Positions 55,809 through 64,000 of a stretch of DNA of 64,000 bases are shown in pieces. This stretch comes from Sphingopyxis sp. LC81 (GTDB taxonomy: Bacteria > Pseudomonadota > Alphaproteobacteria > Sphingomonadales > Sphingomonadaceae). Position numbers and translations under genes: made by a program. Position 1 is the first letter of the stretch; the number at the start of each line of letters is the position of its first letter. The stretch spans positions 1 through 64,000 of the forward strand of contig NZ_JNFD01000018.1 of the NCBI RefSeq assembly GCF_000756375.1, given 5' to 3'. The notes under the pieces were generated by a model. That model saw nothing but the letters and a program-made list of their open reading frames with translations, ran no database searches and had not been told where the DNA came from.

Positions 55809-56873
55809 TCAGGCCGCCATGGTGAAGGGCTCGAGCCCCGCGAGCCGCGTGCGCACCGGTACTTCGGGAATCGCACGCGGAGCGAGCCCCTCGATCGCCT
55901 TCGCCATCGCCGCAATATGCGCTGGCGTCGAACCGCAGCAGCCGCCGAGGATATTGACCTGCCCATGCTCGGCCCATTCGCGCACGAGTCCCGCGGTCGT
56001 GTCGGGCATCTCGTCATATTCGCCCAGCTCGTTGGGCAGGCCCGCGTTCGGATAGACCATCACCAGCGCGTCGGCGATGTCGGAGAGCACGCGGACATGC
56101 GGGCGCAGCTGCGACGCACCGAACGAGCAGTTGAGGCCGATCGTCAGCGGCTTGGCATGGCGTACCGCATACCAGAAGGCCTCGACGGTATGCCCCGACA
56201 GGTTGCGCCCGCTGAGGTCGGTGAGCGTCATCGAGATCATCAGCGGCAGTTCGCGCCCGACCTTCGCTTCGGCCTCGAGCGTCGCGGCGATCCCCGCCTT
56301 GGCGTTGAGCGTATCGAAGATCGTCTCGATCAGGATGAAGTCGGCACCGCCTTCGGCCAAGGCCACGACCTGATCGAGATAGACATTCTTGAGCTCGTCG
56401 AAGTCGATCTCGCGATAGCCGGGATTGTTGACGTCGGGCGACAGCGACAGCGTCTTGTTCGTCGGCCCGACCGCGCCCGCGATGAAGCGGCGGCGGCCGT
56501 CCCGCTCCTGATAGCGATCGGCCGCTTCGCGCCCCAGTCGCGCACTTTCGTGGTTGATGTCGGCGACCAGATGCTCGGCGCCATAATCGGCCTGGCTGAT
56601 GGTGTTGGCGCTGAAGGTGTTGGTCGACACAATGTCCGACCCCGCCGCCAGATAGGCTTCGCCGATCGCGGTGACGACGTCGGGGCGCGTCAGCGCGAGG
56701 ATGTCGTTATTGCCCTTCTGATCGTGCGACAGCCCGAGGTTGCCGGCATAGTCGGCCTCGACCAGCTTGCGGAGCTGGATCTGCGTTCCCCAGCCGCCGT
56801 CGGTCAGCAGGATGCGCTCCTTTGCCGCCGCCTGCAGGGCTTCGCGTGCGCTGCTCGTCAAATTGGCGGTCAT
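55809..56873 (-). CDS. metH: Methionine synthase, homocysteine-binding part
   Basis: A 354-residue homocysteine S-methyltransferase domain protein. ILLTDGGWGTQIQ begins the barrel, SDIVSTNTFSANTISQADYG and FIAGAVGPTNKTLSLSPDVNNPGYR are MetH-type, and GLNCSFGASQLRP with GGCCGSTPAHI supply the three zinc cysteines. It corresponds to the N-terminal module of full-length MetH and should work with the 872-residue protein downstream. The ATG overlaps the metF stop by four bases. Confidence 0.93.
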   Translation of the reverse strand: MTANLTSSAREALQAAAKERILLTDGGWGTQIQLRKLVEADYAGNLGLSHDQKGNNDILALTRPDVVTAIGEAYLAAGSDIVSTNTFSANTISQADYGAEHLVADINHESARLGREAADRYQERDGRRRFIAGAVGPTNKTLSLSPDVNNPGYREIDFDELKNVYLDQVVALAEGGADFILIETIFDTLNAKAGIAATLEAEAKVGRELPLMISMTLTDLSGRNLSGHTVEAFWYAVRHAKPLTIGLNCSFGASQLRPHVRVLSDIADALVMVYPNAGLPNELGEYDEMPDTTAGLVREWAEHGQVNILGGCCGSTPAHIAAMAKAIEGLAPRAIPEVPVRTRLAGLEPFTMAA

Positions 56874-57811
56874 GCGGCTTTCTCCGTCGCGGGCGCCGCC
56901 GCCGGGCGCAGGCCCAGCAAGTGGCAGATGGCGTAGCTCAGTTCGGCGCGGTTGAGCGTGTAGAAGTGAAAATCGCGCACCCCGCCCGCATAGAGACGGC
57001 GGCACATTTCGGCGGCGATCGTCGCCGCGACAAGCTGGCGCGCAGCGGGCAGGTCGTCGAGCCCCTCGAACAGCGAGATCATCCACGCGGGGATCGCGGT
57101 GCCGCACATATCGGCCATGCGCCGCGTCTGCGACACGTTCGACACGGGCAGGATGCCGGGGATGATCGGCGCGTCGATGCCAGCCGCCGCCGCCGCGTCG
57201 CGAAAGCGCAGGAAGCTGTCGGGCGAGAAGAAGAATTGCGTGATCGCGCGCGTCGCGCCCGCATCGAGCTTGCGCTTGAGGTTGTCGAGATCGGACTGCG
57301 GACAATCGGCGTCGGGATGCGTTTCGGGGTAGGCGGCGACCGAAATGTCGAACGGCGCAATCGCCTTCAGCCCCGCGACGAGTTCGATCGCATTGGCATA
57401 ACCATCGGGATGCGCGCGGTACGGCGCGCCGCCCGGGACATCGCCGCGCAGCGCGACAATATGCCGCACCCCGGCGTCCCAATAGGCCTGCGCGACCTCA
57501 TCGATCTCGGCGCGCGAGGCCTCGACGCAGGTCAGGTGCGCGGCAGGCGGAACGGCGCTTTCGGCGGCGATGCGCGCGACGGTCGCATGCGTGCGCTCGC
57601 GCGTCGATCCACCCGCGCCATAAGTGACCGACACGAAGCTCGGGCCGAGCGGCTCGAGCGTGCGGAAGGTATCCCACAGCTGCGCTTCCATCTTCTCGGT
57701 CTTGGGCGGGAAAAATTCGAAGCTGACGCCGATGTCGCCTTCGAGATTGGCGAACAGCGGCGACGCCGCGGCGCGGCGCGCCTCCGCCAGCGAGTTCAAG
57801 TTCGACGTCAT
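56870..57811 (-). CDS. metF: Methylenetetrahydrofolate reductase
   Basis: A 313-residue FAD-dependent TIM-barrel enzyme that makes 5-methyltetrahydrofolate for methionine synthase. VSFEFFPPKTEKMEAQLW has the catalytic Glu, VSVTYGAGGSTRERT and HLTCVEASRAE the folate/NADH region, and IVALRGDVPGG the FAD contact. The start overlaps the stop of the ArsR-methyltransferase gene (ATGA), and the stop overlaps metH part 1. Confidence 0.95.
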   Translation of the reverse strand: MTSNLNSLAEARRAAASPLFANLEGDIGVSFEFFPPKTEKMEAQLWDTFRTLEPLGPSFVSVTYGAGGSTRERTHATVARIAAESAVPPAAHLTCVEASRAEIDEVAQAYWDAGVRHIVALRGDVPGGAPYRAHPDGYANAIELVAGLKAIAPFDISVAAYPETHPDADCPQSDLDNLKRKLDAGATRAITQFFFSPDSFLRFRDAAAAAGIDAPIIPGILPVSNVSQTRRMADMCGTAIPAWMISLFEGLDDLPAARQLVAATIAAEMCRRLYAGGVRDFHFYTLNRAELSYAICHLLGLRPAAAPATEKAA

Positions 57812-58794
57812 GCCGCAAGCCTTTTATTTTGTCCGTCACCAATGACGGGAGGTTGATCTTCATCGCTGCGACGGCGGCCGAGCCATAGCTTCACGGCCAG
57901 CTCCCCACCTTCCAGCGTCTGGGTATTTTCCAGCAGCAGCCCGGCCGACGCGAACCAGCCGCGGATCTGCGCGTCCGAAAAGCCGAGGCGTGCGTGCGCC
58001 GCAAAGTTACGCAACTCTTCATCCTCGTGCGGCGCAAAGTCGACGACGAGCAAATGGCCGCCGCCGCGCAGCACGCGGCTCGCCTCGGCGATCACGCGGT
58101 CGGGCTCGTGCGCGAAATGCAGCGCCTGATGGATGACGATGCTGTCGATGCTCGCGTCGGCGACCGGCAAATTCAGGAAGTCGCCCTGGAGCAGGTCGAC
58201 GGGAACCGATTGCCCCGCCAGCTTGGTGCGCGCGATGCGCAGCATTTCGGGGCTGCGATCGAGCGCGGTGATGCGGCGCGCGGTCGGCGCGAAGATTTCG
58301 GCCATCCGGCCGGTGCCGGTGCCGATGTCGAGCAGGTGCCCGAGCCGGCGGTTGTGCATCATCGCCAGCATCGCAGCCTCGACCTCGCTTTCGGCGACGT
58401 GACGCGAGCGGATCGCATCCCATTCGGCGGCATGTTCGGCGAAATAGCGTTCGGCGGACGCGGCGCGCTCGTCGCGCACCGCCGCCAGCCGCCGCGCATC
58501 ATGCGCGATGACCCGCGTCTCACGCGCGGAGAAGGGCCATTTTTCGGCTTGCCCGATAATGTCGGCGACCGGCCCGCCGTTCGCGATGCGCAGGAAAACC
58601 CAGCTTCCTTCGCGCCGCCGCTCGACGATCCCGGCCTCGACAAGGATCCGGACATGGCGCGACACGCGCGGCTGGCTTTGGTCGAGCACGACCGCCAATT
58701 CGCCGATCGCGAGCTCCATCTCGCGCAAAAGCGCGACGACTCGCAATCGCGTCGGGTCCGCGAGGGCACGGAAAATGTCGATCAGCTCGCTCAT
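57808..58794 (-). CDS. ArsR regulator fused to a SAM methyltransferase domain
   Basis: A 328-residue two-domain protein heading the methionine operon. Residues 1-90 are an ArsR winged helix (FRALADPTRLRVVALLREMELAIGELAVVLDQSQPRVSRHVRILVEAGIVERRREGSW in order). Residues about 125-310 are a class I methyltransferase-like domain (LLDIGTGTGRMAEIF, ITALDRSPEMLRIA, VDLLQGDFLNLPVAD). The fusion implies sensing of SAM or S-adenosylhomocysteine, like the ArsR-family SahR regulator of the methionine cycle, though SahR lacks this domain. No strong ribosome site precedes the ATG at 58794. A perfect palindrome lies just upstream, consistent with autoregulation. Confidence 0.9.
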   Translation of the reverse strand: MSELIDIFRALADPTRLRVVALLREMELAIGELAVVLDQSQPRVSRHVRILVEAGIVERRREGSWVFLRIANGGPVADIIGQAEKWPFSARETRVIAHDARRLAAVRDERAASAERYFAEHAAEWDAIRSRHVAESEVEAAMLAMMHNRRLGHLLDIGTGTGRMAEIFAPTARRITALDRSPEMLRIARTKLAGQSVPVDLLQGDFLNLPVADASIDSIVIHQALHFAHEPDRVIAEASRVLRGGGHLLVVDFAPHEDEELRNFAAHARLGFSDAQIRGWFASAGLLLENTQTLEGGELAVKLWLGRRRSDEDQPPVIGDGQNKRLAA

Positions 58795-58802
58795 GGGGCA
58801 AC

Positions 58803-58822
58803 ATATAAAGCTTTCTTTATAT
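58803..58822. promoter_or_regulatory. Palindromic operator of the methionine operon
   Basis: ATATAAAG-CTTT-CTTTATAT is a perfect 8-base inverted repeat with a four-base centre. It starts nine bases upstream of the ArsR-methyltransferase start codon, so a bound protein would cover the promoter or the leader. AT-rich dyads of this size are typical ArsR-family operators. The most likely binder is the protein encoded next to it. Confidence 0.75.
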
Positions 58823-59022
58823 CCGGTCAACCAAGCGCCGCTCGCCTATTTCCGCCACACACCCTTCAGCCGGGACCGAATTACGACGAAACACCCGGGC
58901 TCGGGCAAAAAGGGCGTTGCGTGCCATTTGGCGAGGGGGTAATTCTGCGCGCGATTGGCAAATTTCGGGATCGATCAGTCCTGTGCCGATCGGTCAGTTC
59001 AAACCGAGAGGGGTATTCCCAA

Positions 59023-59364
59023 ATGAAGAAATCGATCACTCTGTCGCTCGTCCTCGCCGCCTCGATGGGCCTCGCTGCTTGCGCCGAAAAGGCCGCCGAC
59101 GACACGGCTGCCGCAACCGAAGATGCAGCTGCGACCGTCGAAGGCGCTGCTGATGGCGCGATGGAAGCGGCCGAAGGCGCTGCCGACGCGACCGCCGTTG
59201 CTGCTGGCGAAGCCGGCGCCGCTGCCGACGCCGCTGGTGCGGCTGCTGCCGACGCGGGCGCCGATGCGGCCACCAAGGCTGCTGACAAGGCGACCGAAGC
59301 TGCCGGCGCTGCCAAGGAAGCTGCCGATGCTGCCAAGGGCGCGCTGGAAGAAGCCAAGAAGTAA
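59023..59364 (+). CDS. Small Ala-rich lipoprotein, first copy
   Basis: A 113-residue predicted lipoprotein. The signal SLVLAASMGLAAC places the lipid-bearing Cys at residue 20. The mature chain is almost entirely Ala, Asp, Glu, Lys and Thr in 11-residue-like amphipathic units (AATKAADKATEAAGAAKEAADAAKGALEEAKK region), expected to be helical. Function is unknown. LEA-like or envelope-spacer roles are conceivable. It is followed by a strong terminator and by a paralogue at 59545. Confidence 0.8.
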   Translation: MKKSITLSLVLAASMGLAACAEKAADDTAAATEDAAATVEGAADGAMEAAEGAADATAVAAGEAGAAADAAGAAAADAGADAATKAADKATEAAGAAKEAADAAKGALEEAKK

Positions 59365-59404
59365 GCATCTTTTCGGCCCTTCAGGCCGAAGAAATGCCAA
59401 AGAA

Positions 59405-59440
59405 AAAGGGGGGTCGCCGGTTCGCCGGTGGCCCCTTTTT
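59405..59440 (+). terminator. Terminator with TTCG tetraloop
   Basis: A 16-pair stem (with a few G-U pairs) closes on a TTCG loop and ends in five T residues. A weaker hairpin TTCGGCC-CTTCA-GGCCGAA lies just before it at 59372-59390. It ends the transcript of the first Ala-rich lipoprotein. Confidence 0.88.
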
Positions 59441-59544
59441 CATTCGCCGCAGGTATCAATCGGCGCAGTTGCCAAGCCCCTGATCCGTCGTTACCTCTCA
59501 GTCCCTATGGCCGTCGCCCGGCCATTGCATTCGAAAGGAATATC

Positions 59545-59874
59545 ATGCGCAAGATCATCATCGCCTCGATGGCCGCCGCGGCCTTCAGCCTCGCCGCCTG
59601 CTCGGAAAAGACCCAGGACGCCGCTTCGGAAACCGCCACTTCGGCCGCCGATGACGCCGCCGCCGCTGGCGATGCCGCTGCCGACGCCGCCGCTGGCGCT
59701 GCCGACGCGACGGCTGCTGCCGCCGACGAAGCCGCCGATGCGACCGCCGCCGCCGCCGACAAGGCCGGCAACGCCGTCGAAGGCACCGTGAACGCCGCTG
59801 GCGAAGCCGCCGACAAGGCCGGCGCCAATATCGCCGAAGAAACCAAGAAGGCCGAAGCCAACGACAAGAAGTAA
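59545..59874 (+). CDS. Small Ala-rich lipoprotein, second copy
   Basis: A 109-residue paralogue of the preceding gene. MAAAAFSLAACSEK gives a lipobox with Cys at residue 19. The rest is Ala/Asp-rich helix (AADEAADATAAAADKAGNAV, AGEAADKAGANIAEETKKAE). The ATG has an AAAGGA site. It has its own terminator, so both copies are separate transcription units. Function is unknown. Confidence 0.8.
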   Translation: MRKIIIASMAAAAFSLAACSEKTQDAASETATSAADDAAAAGDAAADAAAGAADATAAAADEAADATAAAADKAGNAVEGTVNAAGEAADKAGANIAEETKKAEANDKK

Positions 59875-59903
59875 GTCGTCGGCACGCCTTCGGGCTGATA
59901 TCG

Positions 59904-59935
59904 GGGCTCCATCCACCACGGATGGAGCCCTTTTT
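59904..59935 (+). terminator. Terminator after second Ala-rich lipoprotein
   Basis: GGGCTCCATCC and GGATGGAGCCC form a perfect 11-base stem with an ACCAC loop, followed by five T residues. This is a textbook intrinsic terminator. Confidence 0.92.
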
Positions 59936-59951
59936 CATGGGAGCGCATGCG

Positions 59952-60194
59952 ATGATCGACCTTCGGATGGCGGGCCCCGCGCTCGCGATGCTGATCCTGA
60001 CGACGGGATGCAGCCGCACCGACAATGAGCCGGGTCCCGGCGGCGTGACCGTCAGCGAGGCGAAGGCGCTCGACGATGCCGCCGAAATGCTCGAAAGCCG
60101 CGACAGCGCCGCGCCGGCCGAGCCGGGCAAGGCGGTGGACGACACGGCAAAGGCCGACAAATTGCGCCTTCCCCTCGCCGCACCGAGCGGATAG
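59952..60194 (+). CDS. Small putative lipoprotein
   Basis: An 80-residue protein starting MIDLRMAGPALAMLILTTGCSR, a signal with a lipobox-like TTGC and Cys near 20. The mature part is hydrophilic and Ala/Asp-rich (SEAKALDDAAEMLESRDSAAP). The start has GGAG nine bases upstream. It lies 17 bases after a terminator, so it needs its own promoter or read-through. It is not recognisably related to a known family. Confidence 0.6.
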   Translation: MIDLRMAGPALAMLILTTGCSRTDNEPGPGGVTVSEAKALDDAAEMLESRDSAAPAEPGKAVDDTAKADKLRLPLAAPSG

Positions 60195-60312
60195 GTTGAG
60201 CGCGCCCCGCGACTGGCGCTGAAGATGGAATCCCATCGGGAAGCGGGGCCGGCCGGCAGGCTGTCTTGAGCCGCGCGCCTGGGTGATCCATCGCCAGCGC
60301 AAGGACATCCGC

Positions 60313-61005
60313 ATGACCGATACGCCCGCCACCACGCCCGGCACCACCGTCGTCTTCCTGCTCTTTCCCGGTATCACCCAGCTCGATTTCACCGCGCCCG
60401 CGCAGGCGCTATCGCGCATGCCCGGTGCCAGGCTCGCGGGCGCCGCGGCCAACCTCGATCCGATTATGACCGACAGCGGCTTTGCGATCGTGCCGACGCA
60501 TGATTTCGCGGACGCGCCACAGGCCGACATTCTCTGCATCCCCGGTGGCCATGGCGTCGCCGACGCATTGGGCGACCCCGCGACGATAGATTTCATCGTG
60601 CGACAGGCGGCGGGCGCCGAGTGGGTGACGAGCGTCTGCACCGGCGCCTTTCTGCTCGGTCGCGCCGGGCTGCTCGACGGCAAGCGCGCGACGACGCACT
60701 GGGGCTATACCCATCTGCTGCCGCTCGTCGGTGCCGAGCCGGTGAAGGCGCGTGTCGTCGAGGACGGGAATGTCGTGACCAGCGGCGGCGTCACCTCGGG
60801 GCTCGATTTCGCGCTGACTCTGATCGCCCGGCTGCGCGGCGACGCGGTCGCACAGGCGATCCAGCTCGCGATCGAATATGATCCCGCGCCGCCCTTCCCC
60901 GGCGGCCATCCCGACCGCGCGCCCAAGGCGATCACCGCGGGATTGAAAGAGCATGTCTATGACGCCGCCGCGGCGCGGATGGAGGCGGCGCTGACGGGCG
61001 GCTAG
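60313..61005 (+). CDS. DJ-1/PfpI-family protein (isonitrile hydratase-like)
   Basis: A 230-residue protein of the class I glutamine amidotransferase-like fold. VVFLLFPGITQLDFTAPAQ opens the domain, ILCIPGGHGVADAL contains the conserved Gly-rich turn, and WVTSVCTGAFLLGRAGLLDGKRATTHW holds the nucleophilic elbow Cys and is very close to isonitrile hydratases. VVTSGGVTSGLDFALTL follows. It lacks the AraC-type DNA-binding extension found in related regulators. Its stop overlaps the convergent cyclase gene by three bases. Confidence 0.85.
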   Translation: MTDTPATTPGTTVVFLLFPGITQLDFTAPAQALSRMPGARLAGAAANLDPIMTDSGFAIVPTHDFADAPQADILCIPGGHGVADALGDPATIDFIVRQAAGAEWVTSVCTGAFLLGRAGLLDGKRATTHWGYTHLLPLVGAEPVKARVVEDGNVVTSGGVTSGLDFALTLIARLRGDAVAQAIQLAIEYDPAPPFPGGHPDRAPKAITAGLKEHVYDAAAARMEAALTGG

Positions 61006-61763
61006 CGGCAGCCCGCGAGCGCGATTTCGTAAAGTTTCGGCCAATATTTGCCGGTGACGAACAGGCGCTTCGTTTTCGCGTCCCAGGCAATGCCGTTGAG
61101 CACGCTGTCGGTCCCGCTGACACCCGCATCGGCCTTGAGCCCCGTCAGGTCGACGAGCGAGACGACGTTGCCGGTCGCGGGATCGATGCGGACGATGAAG
61201 TCGGTCATCCACACATTCGCCCAGATCTGGCCGTCGATCGTCTCCAGCTCGTTGATCATCGAGATCGGCCGGCCGCCGAAGCGCACCGTGACGCGCCTCT
61301 GCTCCTTCATCGTCGCGGGATCGAAGAAGCGGAGTTCGGTCGTGCCGTCGCTGAGCACCAGACTGCCGTCGACCATCGACACGCCCCAGCCCTCGCCTTC
61401 ATATTTGAAGGTGCCGACGGGTTTCAGATCCTTGATCGACCAGCGGTTGCCGACGCCGCCCTGCCAGGTCACACCGATGATCTGGTCGCCCCAGCGCGTG
61501 ATGCCCTCGCCGAACTGGTCCGACGGCAGCTTTGTCTGCGCCAGCGCCTTGCCGGTCTTGAGGTCGAGCCGCGCCACGCGTGACTGACCATATTGGCCGG
61601 TGGCTTCGTAAAGATGCCCCTCGTCCCAGAAGAGCCCTTGGGTGAAGCTGGTCGCCTCGTGCGGGAAGGTTTCGACGATGCGGTATCCGCAGCGTTCGAT
61701 CGGCGCGGGCGTTGCCGCCGCCGGAGGATCGACGAGCAGCGCGAAGGCGAGGACGAACATCAT
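61002..61763 (-). CDS. Glutaminyl-peptide cyclotransferase-like protein
   Basis: A protein of about 253 residues with a signal peptide and a five-bladed beta-propeller typical of plant-type glutamine cyclotransferases. Landmarks are ETFPHEATSFTQGLFWDEGHLYEATGQYGQS, FGEGITRWGDQIIGVTWQ, YEGEGWGVSMVDGSLVLSDGT, and VLNGIAWDAKTKRLFVTGKYWP. The family forms N-terminal pyroglutamate on proteins or peptides. Two adjacent ATGs (61763, 61760) are possible starts, and neither has a strong ribosome site. Confidence 0.87.
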   Translation of the reverse strand: MMFVLAFALLVDPPAAATPAPIERCGYRIVETFPHEATSFTQGLFWDEGHLYEATGQYGQSRVARLDLKTGKALAQTKLPSDQFGEGITRWGDQIIGVTWQGGVGNRWSIKDLKPVGTFKYEGEGWGVSMVDGSLVLSDGTTELRFFDPATMKEQRRVTVRFGGRPISMINELETIDGQIWANVWMTDFIVRIDPATGNVVSLVDLTGLKADAGVSGTDSVLNGIAWDAKTKRLFVTGKYWPKLYEIALAGCR

Positions 61764-61808
61764 CGCCGCCCAAGCTATGCCGCATCGCCTGAACTGGCAA
61801 TGAGAGAA

Positions 61809-61923
61809 CTGCCGTGCCCCTGCGAAGGCAGGGGCCCATCTATTGCCAAAGCCTTTTCGACCGCCGGTTGTTTGGAGAGGCACCTTTCGGTGATGGGCCC
61901 CTGCCTTCGCAGGGGCACGGCAG
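61809..61923. repeat. REP-like paired palindromes, perfect 32-bp inverted arms
   Basis: Arms 61809-61840 and 61892-61923 are perfect inverted copies over 32 bases, separated by a 51-base spacer. Each arm contains its own hairpin (CCCCTGC-GAAG-GCAGGGG and the reverse). The core is the same as at 50956-50983. It lies between the cyclase start and the groEL terminator. Such doublets behave like REP/BIME elements of other bacteria. Confidence 0.9.
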
Positions 61924-61927
61924 GCAC

Positions 61928-61961
61928 AAAAAAGGGCCGGAGGATTTCTCCCCCGGCCCTC
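61928..61961 (-). terminator. Terminator of groESL
   Basis: On the minus strand AGGGCCGG-type arms (61933-61940 with 61953-61960) form a GC-rich stem, followed by a run of six T residues at 61933-61928. It starts 33 bases after the groEL stop and next to the REP-like doublet. Confidence 0.85.
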
Positions 61962-61993
61962 TCTTTATTGGCTGAGTGCCGAACGGTTTGGAC

Positions 61994-63649
<1,656 letters not shown>

Positions 63650-63702
63650 TCAAAAAAGGCGCAGAAAACTGCGCAACTTTACACTGAATTCGATGAAATC
63701 GC

Positions 63703-63990
63703 TCAGGCGATGACGCCGAGGATGTCCGATTCCTTCATGATCAGCAGCTCTTCGCCGTCGACCTTGACTTCGGTGCCCGACCATTTGCCGAACAGGATGC
63801 GGTCGCCCGCCTTGACGTCGAGCGGGGTCACCTTGCCGTCATCGGCGCGGGTGCCGGTGCCGACCGAGACGACTTCGCCTTCCTGCGGCTTTTCCTTGGC
63901 GGTGTCGGGGATGATGATGCCGCCAGCCGTCTTTTCTTCGGCTTCGATACGGCGAACAAGCACGCGGTCGTGCAGCGGACGAAATTGCAT
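63703..63990 (-). CDS. groS: Co-chaperonin GroES
   Basis: A 95-residue GroEL lid protein. [42 protein letters not shown] in sequence order is the family signature with the mobile loop, and [27 protein letters not shown] closes the barrel. Only ten bases upstream are in the window, so promoter and any CIRCE element cannot be judged. Confidence 0.98.
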   Translation of the reverse strand: MQFRPLHDRVLVRRIEAEEKTAGGIIIPDTAKEKPQEGEVVSVGTGTRADDGKVTPLDVKAGDRILFGKWSGTEVKVDGEELLIMKESDILGVIA

Positions 63991-64000
63991 GGAAATCCCT

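Noticed and set aside
59922..59951. Upstream ATG for the small lipoprotein at 59952
   Set aside because: It lies inside the 3' arm of a perfect terminator stem, and the later ATG has a GGAG site and gives a normal signal peptide.

Overview
The window is high-GC chromosomal DNA from an alphaproteobacterium of the Sphingomonadales, most likely a Sphingopyxis- or Sphingomonas-like species. The evidence is gene content: a SciP-type CtrA inhibitor, a PhoK-like alkaline phosphatase, methionine synthase split into two genes behind an ArsR-methyltransferase fusion, a xylose-isomerase operon with LacI-type operators, TonB-dependent glycan uptake, and intergenic GAAG/CTTC-loop palindromes. There are no phage genes, insertion sequences or CRISPR arrays. 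One tRNA gene, tRNA-Gln(TTG), is present.

Layout. 1-1573: the end of an efflux operon (TolC-family channel plus the first codons of the next gene). 1896-6214: a biodegradative arginine decarboxylase (AdiA-like), an AdiC-like antiporter and a GNAT acetyltransferase in one operon, which resembles the enterobacterial arginine acid-resistance system. 6215-9048: an oppositely oriented amino acid permease and DcaP-like porin. 9426-11679: a DUF6065/cupin_8 (JmjC-like) fusion protein with a SAM methyltransferase. 11787-15011: an autotransporter whose passenger is joined to its barrel through about 56 Thr-Pro repeats. 15031-25096: a leftward gene set (TonB receptor, GH3, ThuA-like, GH30, Baeyer-Villiger-type monooxygenase, SDR) with a divergent TetR regulator. 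26130-31483: sugar porter, xylB, xylA and aldose epimerase around two LacI-type palindromes. 31653-33655: MaoC-like protein, SciP, a DUF4440/NTF2-like protein and a secreted PRC-barrel-like protein. 33875-42578: sulfatase and LacI regulator divergent from a six-gene operon (cytochrome c, ThuA-like, Gfo/Idh/MocA oxidoreductase, TIM-barrel isomerase, gluconate-dehydrogenase-like small subunit, GMC oxidoreductase), which looks like a periplasmic 3-ketoglycoside pathway.

From 42721 the content is mostly housekeeping: tRNA-Gln, ilvE, MarR regulator, proC, PhoK-like phosphatase, DsbD, TlyA, TspO, UbiK-like protein, YbjN and a beta-helix protein. The methionine operon (ArsR-MT, metF, metH part 1, GNAT, metH part 2) follows, fronted by a perfect ATATAAAG-N4-CTTTATAT palindrome. 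The window closes with two tandem Ala-rich lipoproteins, a small lipoprotein, a DJ-1/PfpI protein, a glutaminyl cyclase-like protein and groES-groEL.

The central theme from 15 to 43 kb is plant-type glycoside use. A TonB receptor and glycosidases release sugars, a porter and isomerase pathway takes in xylose, and a GMC/cytochrome c system probably oxidises glycosides at C3 before cleavage. The least explained parts are the DUF6065-cupin/methyltransferase pair, the association of a BVMO and SDR with the glycosidases, and the complete 3-ketoglycoside-type operon.
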